Shown in pieces: positions 28,020 through 37,100 of a DNA stretch of 64,000 bases. The notes under the pieces are model-generated. The model made no database searches. It saw only the letters and a list, made by a program, of their open reading frames with translations, and was not told the DNA's origin. This DNA comes from CAYYTU01 sp964474655 (lineage in GTDB: Bacteria; Chloroflexota; Anaerolineae; B4-G1): the NCBI GenBank assembly GCA_964474655.1, contig CAYYTU010000001.1:1-64000 (forward strand). Reading direction: 5' to 3'. The translations under genes and the position numbers were made by a program. The first letter of the stretch is position 1, and each line of letters opens with the position of its first letter.

Positions 28020-29115
28020 TTAACGCTTCTTCTCTCCCATCTGCCAGCGCAGATAGGCCTCCATAAAACCATCCAGCTCGCCATCGAGCACAGCCTCGGC
28101 GTTGCCCATCTCATAACCTGTCCGATGATCTTTGACCATATGGTAGGGATGCAGGACGTATGAGCGGATCTGGTTCCCCCAGCCGGCGTCCACGTGCTCT
28201 CCCTTCAGCTCATCAATCTCCTCTTGGCGCTTCTCTTCCTCTATCTGGATCAGGCGGGCTCGTAAGATGCGTATAGCAGTCTCTTTGTTCTGGGCCTGGG
28301 AGCGCTCGTTCTGGCAAGAGACGGTGATGTCGGTCGGGCGATGGGTGATGCGCACGGCCGTCTCGTTCTTCTGCATATGCTGTCCCCCGGCCGACGAGGC
28401 GCGGAAGGTCTCAATCTCTAGGTCACTCGGATCAATGGAGACGGATATATCCTCGGTGATATCCGGCCAGACCTCGACCAGGGCGAAGGATGTGTGGCGT
28501 CGATTTGCGGCGTCGAAGGGGGAGAGACGCACCAGCCGATGGACGCCGCGCTCGGCGCGCAGATTGCCGTAAGCGTAGGGGCCGGAGACGGTGACCATCA
28601 CGCGTTTGATGCCGGCCTCGTCGCCGTAGAGCCGATCCAGAACCTCCGTCTTATAGTCATTGGACTCGGCCCAGCGCAGGTACATCCGCAACATCATCTC
28701 AGTCCAATCCTGTGCGTCAGTACCGCCCGCGCCAGCGTGGAGCGCCAAGATGGCATCCGCGCGGTCATAGCGGCCGGAAAATAGCAGCAAGAACTCCAAA
28801 CGTTCGATCGCTTCCTCTAGCGCCTCTGTTTCGGTCACCAGCTCGTCGCTCAGGCTCTCGTCGCCCAGCGAGGCCAGCTCCAGCGTATCCTCCACGCGCT
28901 CCGAGAGCGCGGACCACTGTTCGACCTCCTCTTGTAAGTTGGAGAGCCGTTGCATCACCTTCTGCGCTGGCTCTGGAACGTCCCAGAAGTCCGGATCTCT
29001 GGCGCGTTTTTCTAGCCTGGTGATCTCTTCCTCTTTGCCATCCAGGTCAAAGATGCCCCCGGATGGCTTCTAGCTTTCCTTTTAGCGTCGTTAGACGGTC
29101 GATAAGTTCTTCCAT
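28020..29115 (-). CDS. prfB: Peptide chain release factor 2 (programmed +1 frameshift)
   Basis: Terminates translation at UGA and UAA. The gene is in two frames: a 22-codon first part from ATG 29115 (AAGGAAG upstream) ending at TGA 29049-29047, then the main part in the +1 frame beginning with GAC at 29048. The joined product reads ...IRGHLDLDGKEEEITRLEK... The main part has the RF2 specificity tripeptide SPF in VRLSPFDAANRRH and the GGQ motif in SSAGGQHMQKNETAVR that triggers peptide release. An annotation from the first in-frame Met (28958) would lose about 50 residues. Confidence 0.95.
29046..29061 (-). promoter_or_regulatory. RF2 programmed +1 frameshift site
   Basis: Minus-strand sequence CGGGGGCATCTTTGAC: an internal Shine-Dalgarno-like GGGGG, three bases, then the slippery CTT followed by the in-frame TGA and C. 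This matches the known prfB autoregulation site. Low RF2 levels slow recognition of UGA and favour slippage into the frame encoding the full protein. Confidence 0.95.
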
Positions 29116-29338
29116 AACATCTTCCTTAGCGGCTAATTGGTTGGCTCCACTGACGGTCAGAGGGGGACTTTGCGTCTCTCCTTGGCTTCGTCAATGACTG
29201 AGAAATACCCTCGTCACCGCGCTGAAGTTGAGCGTTCGTTCCATCAGGGGCCATCCACGATGAACTCGCCGCTGACCCTGATTGACTCGATCTCTGCTTG
29301 CTTCTCTTGAGGGGGATGGCGATGAAGAGCTATACGGC

Positions 29339-30244
29339 TTACTCAAACAGCCCTTCGATGAAAGCATCGGGATCGAACGGTGTCATATCCTCCATCGTCT
29401 CGCCAGTGCCGACGAAGTGGACCGGCAGGCCCAGCTCGCGGGCGATGGCGAAGACCATCCCGCCTTTAGCGGTGCTATCGAGCTTGGCCAGCACTACGCC
29501 GGTCACGTCGACCGCTTCCTGGAAGTGCTTGGCCTGCGATAGGGCGTTCTGCCCCGTGGTGGCGTCCAGCACCAACAGCGTCTCGTGGGGCGCGCCTTCC
29601 ACTACCTGGGCCGCCACCTTATGCACCTTCTCCAGCTCGGCCATCAGATTATACTGCGTATGGAGCCGACCGGCCGTATCCACCAGCACCAGGTCTTTGT
29701 TGCGGGACTGGGCGGCCTGGAGCGCGTCGTAGACCACGGCCCCGGGATCGCCGCCCTCTGGCCCTTTGACGATGTTCACTCCCACGCGCTTGGCCCAGAT
29801 TTCGAGCTGGTCCATCGCGGCGGCACGATACGTATCGGCGGCCGCCAACAACACGCGGTGTCCCTCTTGCTCCCAGCGGTGGGCCAGCTTGGCGATGCTG
29901 GTCGTCTTGCCGGAGCCGTTCACGCCCACGATGAGCACCACGTCACGCGGTTGATTGCCCAGGTTAAGCGGTGACGGATCGGGCAACAGAGCTCGCATCT
30001 CCTCGCGTAGCACGGCCTGTAATTCGTCGGCCTGGATGATTCCTTCGTCCCGCGCCCGCTGACGCAGCGTATCGACCAGGTGGATCGTCGTCTCCACACC
30101 CACATCGGCTTGGATCAGCAGCTCCTCCAGTCGATCCCACGTCTCCGACGTCACCTCGCTGGCGCCCAGCAGCCCGGCCACACGGCTGAAGACTGCGTTG
30201 CGCGTGCGCGTCAAACTCTTCTTGATCGATTGAGCAAATTCCAT
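29339..30244 (-). CDS. ftsY: Signal recognition particle receptor
   Basis: 301 aa, NG-domain GTPase that docks SRP-ribosome complexes at the membrane. The N domain (1-90) is followed by the G domain: G1 VGVNGSGKTTSIAKLAHRW, AAADTYRAAAMDQLEIWA, G3 LVDTAGRL, G4 LAKLDSTAKGG and the end VHFVGTGETMEDMTPFDPDAFIEGLF. The acidic A domain is absent, as in many non-enteric bacteria. First gene of the minus-strand run to tilS; the 223 bases between it and prfB contain no recognised element. Confidence 0.96.
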   Translation of the reverse strand: MEFAQSIKKSLTRTRNAVFSRVAGLLGASEVTSETWDRLEELLIQADVGVETTIHLVDTLRQRARDEGIIQADELQAVLREEMRALLPDPSPLNLGNQPRDVVLIVGVNGSGKTTSIAKLAHRWEQEGHRVLLAAADTYRAAAMDQLEIWAKRVGVNIVKGPEGGDPGAVVYDALQAAQSRNKDLVLVDTAGRLHTQYNLMAELEKVHKVAAQVVEGAPHETLLVLDATTGQNALSQAKHFQEAVDVTGVVLAKLDSTAKGGMVFAIARELGLPVHFVGTGETMEDMTPFDPDAFIEGLFE

Positions 30245-30430
30245 AATCGTAGTCTTCTGTTCTCAATAGTCTCAAATCTCAATAGCCTCAAACGTGTTCG
30301 CGTTAGCGATTATACCGTAAAGGCCTCACTTGAGCAATGCCTTGTCGCCTGGCGTGGCATCGCCGGTTGCTAAATTGGACGCGATAGTGTACCATTGAGG
30401 CACGTTAAGGAAAAAATAAGAGAGGAACAG

Positions 30431-31147
30431 ATGCTTGGACTTTCTATTGTCTTGCCTGCTTACAACGAAGAGGAAAATGTCGAAGCAGCCGTGGAGCACG
30501 TCTCGGAGGTGGCCCAACAGCTGGATCGAGATTACGAGATCATCCTGGTCAACGACGGCAGCAGCGACCGCACTGGTGAGATCGCTCGCCAGCTTGAGGA
30601 ACGTATTCCTCACTTCCGCCTGGTCGAGCATTACCCCAATCGCGGCTACGGTGGCGCGCTTAAGGCCGGCTTTGAGGCTGCCACCAAAGATCTGATCAGC
30701 TTCTACCCCGGCGATGCCCAGTTCGACTTTCATGAGATCGAGCGCCTGCTGGACCGCCTTGAGGAGACGGAAGCCGACATCGTCTGTGGTTACCGGGCCA
30801 ATCGCCAGGATAACCTCATTCGTAGATTTAACGCCTGGGGCTGGAACATGGTGGTGCGGTTGTTCTTCGGGTACTTGTGCCGGGACATTGACTGCGGCTT
30901 CAAGCTCTTCCGCCGGGAAGTGCTGGATCACATCAATATCGTCTCGGATGGCGCGATGATCGACACCGAGCTGCTGGCCGGAGCCAAGGCGCGGGGCTAC
31001 CAGATCGTTGAGGCGCCGTTGACGCATCTGCCGCGCCAGGCTGGCGAGGCGACCGGCGCCAATCTGGCAGTCATCGCCAAGGCCTTCCGCGATCTGGTGC
31101 GCTTCCGTCGTCGCTTAAGCCGGGAGTTGCGAGAGGAGCGACGATGA
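30431..31147 (+). CDS. Glycosyltransferase family 2 (polyprenyl-phosphate mannosyltransferase-like)
   Basis: 238 aa from ATG 30431 with GAGAGGA upstream; an earlier in-frame ATG at 30395 lacks a site. The soluble GT-A domain shows SIVLPAYNEEENV, ILVNDGSSDRTGEI, the metal motif YPGDAQFDFHEI, and CGYRANRQDN. No C-terminal membrane segments. It resembles dolichol/polyprenyl-phosphate sugar synthases. It overlaps the next gene by ATGA. Confidence 0.87.
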   Translation: MLGLSIVLPAYNEEENVEAAVEHVSEVAQQLDRDYEIILVNDGSSDRTGEIARQLEERIPHFRLVEHYPNRGYGGALKAGFEAATKDLISFYPGDAQFDFHEIERLLDRLEETEADIVCGYRANRQDNLIRRFNAWGWNMVVRLFFGYLCRDIDCGFKLFRREVLDHINIVSDGAMIDTELLAGAKARGYQIVEAPLTHLPRQAGEATGANLAVIAKAFRDLVRFRRRLSRELREERR

Positions 31148-32244
31148 ATCTGCGCTGCCTGGCTTGTCGGCGTGTTCGACCCTTCGATCCCACGCTCTGG
31201 CAGTGTGAGTGCGGCGGCGTGCTGGATCTTCTGGATGCGCCCGCGTTCGATCCTGACGCCGTTCGGCCGGTACACGGCCTCTGGCGGTATGCCGCGGCCC
31301 TGCCGCTATCGGACGGCGTGTCGCCGGTTTCGATGGGCGAGGGCTGGACGCCCCTCATCCCCGCCGAATGGCGTGGACGGTCGATTGATCTCAAGACCGA
31401 ACCGCTCAATCCCACTGGTTCCTTCAAGGATCGCGGCGCGACGGTGCTGGTTTCGGCGCTGAAGGCCGAAGGCGTGGAGGATGTGGTGGAAGATTCCTCC
31501 GGCAACGCCGGTGCGGCCCTTTCGGCCTATGCCGCCCGCGCCGGCTTGTGCGCCACAGTCTACGTGCCGGCCCACGCCTCGCCCGTCAAACAGGCGCAGA
31601 TCGCGGCCTATGGCGCCGAGGTGGTGGCGGTGCCCGGGCCGCGCAGCGAGGCCGCCCGCGTCGTGCGAGAGGCCGCACGACGCGGCGCTGTCTACGCCAG
31701 CCACGTCTACAATCCACTCTACGTGCAAGGCATGAAGACCATTGCCTTCGAGCTCTGGGAACAGCTCAATGGACAAGCCCCGGAAAGCGTCGTGGTGCCG
31801 CTGGGGCACGGCTCGTTGCTGCTGGGCTTGTACCAGGGCTTTGACGATCTGCTGTCGGCGGGGTTGATCCGGCGTCCTCCGCGCCTCTTTGGCGTTCAGG
31901 CGGCGGCCTGCGCGCCGCTGGCCCAGGCCTGGGAGCGCGGTGATGACGCCATTGAGCCGGTCGAGGAAGGCGAGACTGTAGCGGAGGGCGTGCGCATCGC
32001 CGCGCCTCCCTGGGGAGAAAGGATCCTGGACGCCGTGCGAGCGAGTCAGGGCGCGATCCTGGCCTTGTCGGACGAGGCAACGCTGGTGGCGCAGGATCGA
32101 TTGGCGCACCAAGGCTTCTACGTCGAGCCGACCTCGGCGCTGGCCGTGGCGGCCCTCAATCGACTCGGCGACCGCCTGGGGCCGAACCCCGTAGTGGTGC
32201 TGACCGGTAGCGGCTTCAAGAGCCCGCCGGAGCTGGCGCAATGA
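31144..32244 (+). CDS. thrC: Threonine synthase-like PLP enzyme
   Basis: 366 aa, fold-type II PLP enzyme converting O-phosphohomoserine to threonine. The N-terminal CxxC...CxC zinc-like motif (LRCLACRR, CECGG) is usual in one thrC subgroup. PLP Lys is in PTGSFKDRGA; DSSGNAGAALSAYAARAG and the phosphate-binding glycines near VVPLGHGSLLLG are present; ends VVLTGSGFK. A related dehydratase cannot be fully excluded. Coupled by ATGA overlaps on both sides. Confidence 0.87.
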   Translation: MNLRCLACRRVRPFDPTLWQCECGGVLDLLDAPAFDPDAVRPVHGLWRYAAALPLSDGVSPVSMGEGWTPLIPAEWRGRSIDLKTEPLNPTGSFKDRGATVLVSALKAEGVEDVVEDSSGNAGAALSAYAARAGLCATVYVPAHASPVKQAQIAAYGAEVVAVPGPRSEAARVVREAARRGAVYASHVYNPLYVQGMKTIAFELWEQLNGQAPESVVVPLGHGSLLLGLYQGFDDLLSAGLIRRPPRLFGVQAAACAPLAQAWERGDDAIEPVEEGETVAEGVRIAAPPWGERILDAVRASQGAILALSDEATLVAQDRLAHQGFYVEPTSALAVAALNRLGDRLGPNPVVVLTGSGFKSPPELAQ

Positions 32245-32549
32245 CGGATTGGCAGCAACGGGTCGCGACTTTTATGCGTCGTCATCGGTGGCAGCACGAT
32301 CCGGTTCACCACGCGCTTGATCTGGTCTCCGAAGTTGGCGAGGTGGCGAAGGAGGTACTGCTGGCCAGTGACTACGGGCAACAAGAGCTCCAGTTCGGGC
32401 CTGCGGTGGCGGATGAGCTCGGTGATGCCCTTTACAGCCTGCTTGCGCTGGCCGAGTCCTGCGACGTGGATGCCGGGCAGGCGCTTGAGGTTGCACTGAG
32501 GAAGTACGAGCGTCGCTTTGACCAACGAGGAGGAGCAGAAACCCCATGA
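32241..32549 (+). CDS. MazG-like nucleotide pyrophosphohydrolase
   Basis: 102 aa. Single all-alpha MazG/dUTPase-type domain with the metal-binding pattern LVSEVGEVAKEVL (EVGE) and VADELGDALYSLLAL (ExxD). It would hydrolyse nucleoside triphosphates to monophosphates, as house-cleaning. It overlaps the genes on both sides by four bases. Confidence 0.88.
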   Translation: MTDWQQRVATFMRRHRWQHDPVHHALDLVSEVGEVAKEVLLASDYGQQELQFGPAVADELGDALYSLLALAESCDVDAGQALEVALRKYERRFDQRGGAETP

Positions 32550-33304
32550 ATCCCCCCAATAATGCCTTCGATGCTGAGCTGGAATCGGTTCAGGCGATAT
32601 TAGGGCATCCGTTTGATGATCTTGACCTTCTTCGTAGAGCACTGACTCACCCCTCCTATGTTAATGAACATCCTGAGGATGAGACACTGAGCGATAATCA
32701 GCGGCTGGAGTTTCTGGGGGATGCTGTGCTCGATTTTGTGGTCGGTGCGTGGGTCTACCGTTGCTATACGGATTTCGATGAAGGCCGTATGACGCGCCTG
32801 CGGGCCGCGCTGGTGCGCACGGAGACGCTGGCTCAGCTGGCCCGCCAGACCAACATCGGAAAGGCGCTGCGGCTGGGCTACGGTGAGGAATCGGCCGGCG
32901 GGCGAGATCGCAGGGCCAATCTTTGTGATGCCTTTGAGGCCGTCGTGGGCGCGCTCTATCTTGATGGCGGGCTGAAGCGTGTCAAGGCCTTCGTCGAGCC
33001 GCTCATTGCGCCGGTCGCCGAGGCCACCCTCCAATCCGCGGCCGATCAGGATGCCAAGAGTCGCTTCCAGGAGTGGAGTCAGTCTGAGCTCACCATCACG
33101 CCGCACTACCGCATTGTGGCCGAAAAAGGCCCCGATCACGCTAAGACGTTCGTGGCCGAGGCGTTATTGGAGCAGAAGGTGGTGGGTCGGGGATCGGGGC
33201 GGAGCAAGCAAGCGGCCGAACAAGCGGCGGCCCAGGCGGCGTGGGAATCGGTTACCTGGCCCGACGCCGCAGCGTCAGAAGCGTCACCTCCGGACGACAG
33301 TTGA
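32546..33304 (+). CDS. rnc: Ribonuclease III
   Basis: 252 aa. Cleaves double-stranded RNA in rRNA and mRNA processing. The catalytic domain carries the signature DNQRLEFLGDAVLDFVVGAW; the second metal site is in CDAFEAVVGALYLDGG. A dsRNA-binding domain follows (about 175-245, KSRFQEWSQSELTITPHYRI, GRGSGRSKQAAEQAAAQAAW). The 3' end overlaps the convergent metallophosphoesterase gene by 53 bases. Confidence 0.95.
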   Translation: MNPPNNAFDAELESVQAILGHPFDDLDLLRRALTHPSYVNEHPEDETLSDNQRLEFLGDAVLDFVVGAWVYRCYTDFDEGRMTRLRAALVRTETLAQLARQTNIGKALRLGYGEESAGGRDRRANLCDAFEAVVGALYLDGGLKRVKAFVEPLIAPVAEATLQSAADQDAKSRFQEWSQSELTITPHYRIVAEKGPDHAKTFVAEALLEQKVVGRGSGRSKQAAEQAAAQAAWESVTWPDAAASEASPPDDS

Positions 33305-34100
33305 GGCGCACCGCTGGGCGGATCAGTCCCACGCCGCGGTTGACGTAAAGCCACATCTCGCCGACGCGAAAGCGTCCGGCTGGATACTTGCGGCCCAGGT
33401 AAGGTAGCACCGGCGCTCCTATGCCAGGCAGTCGCAACTGCCCACCGTGCGTATGTCCGGAAAGCTGCAGCTGGACCCGCCCGTCGTTTGCAGCGACGTC
33501 GGCGTAGTCCGGTTCGTGCGCCAGCAAGATCACGGTTGACCCGGGCGGTATTCCCGCCAGCGCCTTCTCCAGATCGGCGTAACGCTCCCAGACGTCGTCC
33601 ACTGCTGCTGCCCACAAGCCCTCTCGGATTACCTGGGCTCCGTTGCGCAGCACCGTGATCCCCGCGTTGACCAGCGTGCCCTCAATCGCGGTGACGTCTG
33701 TCCAGTGATCGTGGTTCCCCATACAGGCCAGCACATCGCCAGCGGATGTGAGGGGCGTGAGCGCTTCGGCGCAAGACGACACATAATCCGCGGTGCCGGA
33801 TACGTAGTCGCCGGTCAGCACAATTAGATCGACCTCTTGCCGAAGCGTTAGACTCACGGCCTGGGCTATCGTTTCCGCAGAAATATCCGGGCCGCGGTGG
33901 AGATCCGAAAGCTGGGCGATGATGAAGCCGTCCAACGCTGGTCGCAGGCCGGCGATCGGCACTTCCACGTTCTCCAGCGTCAGCCGGCGCGGTTCAATCA
34001 GCACGGCGTAACCCGCGCCGCCGATCGTCGGCAAGCCAAGCGCTGCCAGGCTGCCCAACGCCAGCTTGATCAATCGCCTGCGCGTAATCTCTTTTCCCAT
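33252..34100 (-). CDS. Tat-exported metallophosphoesterase
   Basis: 282 aa from ATG 34100. The twin-arginine-like start KEITRRRLIKLALGSLAALG suggests Tat export or a Tat-type anchor. Calcineurin-like motifs in order: AQLSDLHRG (DxH), LTGDYV (GD), CMGNHDHW (GNHD), LLAHEPD and SGHTHGGQ (GHTH), which bind two metals. YkuE/UDP-diacylglucosamine-pyrophosphatase-like relatives are common, but the substrate is not readable. Convergent overlap with rnc. Confidence 0.9.
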   Translation of the reverse strand: MGKEITRRRLIKLALGSLAALGLPTIGGAGYAVLIEPRRLTLENVEVPIAGLRPALDGFIIAQLSDLHRGPDISAETIAQAVSLTLRQEVDLIVLTGDYVSGTADYVSSCAEALTPLTSAGDVLACMGNHDHWTDVTAIEGTLVNAGITVLRNGAQVIREGLWAAAVDDVWERYADLEKALAGIPPGSTVILLAHEPDYADVAANDGRVQLQLSGHTHGGQLRLPGIGAPVLPYLGRKYPAGRFRVGEMWLYVNRGVGLIRPAVRLNCRPEVTLLTLRRRAR

Positions 34101-34128
34101 AGCGGTATGATATACACTTCTTTCCAAT

Positions 34129-34156
34129 TTGCAATCTACCCCGAGCGCGGTATACT
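34129..34156 (+). promoter_or_regulatory. Promoter of smc with a very short leader
   Basis: TTGCAA (34129-34134) and TATACT (34151-34156) are 16 bases apart. Transcription would begin about 7 bases before the ATG at 34170, and no Shine-Dalgarno is visible (GCTTGATCT precedes the ATG), so smc is probably translated nearly leaderless. Confidence 0.6.
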
Positions 34157-34169
34157 GGACGCTTGATCT

Positions 34170-37100
34170 ATGTATCTCAAACACCTTACTTTACAAGGCT
34201 ACAAGTCTTTTGCTGATAAGATTGAGTTCGATTTCCCATCGGGTATCACGGCTATCGTGGGGCCCAACGGCTCCGGCAAGAGTAACATCGCCGATGCGAT
34301 TCGTTGGGCCCTGGGCGAGCGGAGTATGAGGACCCTGCGGGCCAAATCCACAGCCGATATGATCTTCGCTGGCGGACAGAACCGCGCCCGGGCCGGCATG
34401 GCCGAGGTAGCTCTGACCTTCGAGAACGCCGATGGCGCGCTCCCGATCGAGTTCAGCGAGGTGACCATCGCCCGTCGGGCCTACCGCTCTGGGGAGAACG
34501 AGTACCTGATCAACGGGTCCCAGGTATTGTTGCGCGATATCAACGAGCTGCTGGCCGAAAGCGGTCTCAGCGATCGCACCTACACCGTCATCGGGCAGGG
34601 GTTGGTGGATGCAGCGTTGGCCCTTCGGCCTACGGAACGCCGCGCGCTGTTCGAGGAGGCGGCCGGCATCAGTCTCCACCGCGACCGGCGCGAAAAGACA
34701 GTCGAGCGGCTGGACGAGACGGAGCGTAACCTGGAGCGGGTTCACGATATCATCGCTGAGGTGGAACCGCGTCTGAAGCGGCTGCGGCGGGATGCGCAGC
34801 AGGTCCAGGAGCACCAACGCCTGACGGCTCACCTGGAGCGGCTCCAGCGCACGTGGTACGGTTATCGGTGGGGCCGCCAGCAGGCGGCGTTGGAGCGATC
34901 TCAAGAGACTGCTTCTAACCTGGAGGCCCGGTTGGAGGAGCGGCGGGACGAGGCGGAAGCGTTATCCCGGCAGCTGAAGGATATTCGCCAGCGGGAGGGC
35001 GAGCTGCGCGGCGACCTGCGTGACTGGTATCGCGAAAGCGCCGATCTTCACGATCAGACCGACGAGGCGCAGCGAGAGCTGGCCGTATCCGAAGAGCGCA
35101 GTCGCCTGCTCAAGACCCGTCGCGATGAGCTGATGGAGGAGATTGAGCCGTTGCGCGAGCGACGTGAGGCCCAAGCGGCGCAGGTCGTCGAGGCGGAGGA
35201 GGACGTGGAGGCGCTGGAGCGCGAGCTGGCGGAAGGGAAGGCAGAGCTGGAATCCGTGGAGTCGACCTGGCGCCAGATTCAGCGTCGCTTGCAAGAGCGC
35301 GAGGATCGATATGCCCGGCAAGAGCGCGCGCTGCGTGACTTGCGTAGTCGGCTTGAGCAGGTGGACCAGGCGCTCATCGAAGCGCGGGAGGAGCTGTCGG
35401 AACTTTCTGGTCAGCAGGCTGTGGCCCAGGAGCGGGTGCGGCAGTTTGAGGCCCGGCGTGACGAGGTACTTGCCGAGCTCCGGCCGCTGCGCGAGCGCAA
35501 GGAAGAACAAGTGCAGCAGGTGGAGCAGGCCCGCGCGCGCGTCGCAACGTTGGAGCAAGAGCTGGAGCAGCGTCGGGATCGCCTGGCCGCCCTGGAGCGC
35601 GCTTGGGAGGTCGCTCAGGAGGAAGCGCAAGAGCCGGGCGAGGACCGCCTTCGTGTAGTGAATATGCTGCAAGAGCAACGAGCCCGACTTGAAGAGCTGT
35701 CTCAATCTATGCGCGAAGCTCAAGGCGAGGAGGCGCAGCTTGTCGGCGAGCTGAAAGCGCTTGAGCGAATGTACGATTCTGGAGCAGCCTACGATGCCGG
35801 GGCGCAAGCGCTGCTGCAGGCTGACCTGGATGGCATCGTGGGCGCTGGTCCGCTGGTGACGTCGATTCAAGTGCCACTGACCTGGGAGCGCGCGATCGAG
35901 GCGGCTATGAGCCTCTCTCAGGATTTGCAGGCCATCGTCGTGGAGCGCTCCTCGGCGATTGAGCCGGCGCGGTCGACCCTGGAGGCCGAGGGGGGGCGGC
36001 TGACGCTTCTGCCGTTGGATGCTTTGCGTTCGGCACCGGATCTGCCCGAAGAGGTGGTCTCTGCGGCCGATGTCGTGACCTGCGATGCGGACGTGCGTCC
36101 GGCCGTGGAGGCGCTGCTCGGGCGCGTGGCGCTGTGTGAGCGGCTGGCCGAGGCCCGCGCGTTGTGGCCCGATCTGCCGTTCGGGTCTTGTTGTGTCACC
36201 GCCGATGGCGTCGTGCTGCGGTTCGATGGCGCGGTGGTCGTAGGCGAGGCGGGCGACGAGGGCTTGCTGGCCGATGAGCGGGCCCGGCGTGAGTTGCCCG
36301 CGCAGCTGGAGATGGTCCAGCAGCATTTGCGCGATTGGGAGCGAGAGCGGGCGTCGACGGAGGCCCGCATCGCGTCGTTGGAGGAGCGGCTGGCGCAGAT
36401 CGACCGTCAGGCTGCCGCTGCGCGGGAGGAGCGGGCCCGGCGGTATCAGGAGCAGCTGGGCGAGGCCCGCACGGCGGTGGCGGTCACTGAGGAGACGCTG
36501 CGCAGTCAACGCGCGGCGTTGGCGCGTGAGGAGGAGGCGCTGGCGCAGCTGCGAGCTCAGCAGACCAAGCTCCGCCAGCAGGTGGACGATCTGCGAGCCC
36601 GGCATTCGGCCGCGGTCGAGCAGGCCCGGGCGTTGCGGCTGGTCGTTTCGCCAGATGAGGCCGCTCTGGAGCGCGAGGGTGAGGAAGGCGCTGGCGAGCC
36701 GGTCCCGGATGCCGCTCAGGATTTCCGGGCCCGTTGGGAGGAGGCGCATCGCCGCCGTCAGTCGCTGGAATCTCGGCGGCGTCGGATGAGCGATGAGATC
36801 GCGGACCGTGAGCGCCAATTGGAGCGGTTGTCGCAGCAAGTGAGCGAGGCGCGGGAGGAGGCGGCGCAGTTCGAGCGGGAGGTATTGGCGGAGGCCCGCA
36901 CGGCGGTGGCGGTCACCGAGGAGACACTGCGCAGCCATCGGGATACGCTGAATCGGGAACGAGCGTTGCTGGTGCAGCTGCGTTCGCAGATTGAGGCCCG
37001 ACGCGAGCGGGCTGACGAGCTGGCGGCCGAGCGGACTGCCTTGACTGAGCGGGTGGAGGTGCTGCGTGAGGAGACGACGCGGCTGGAGGAGGCGTTGCGC

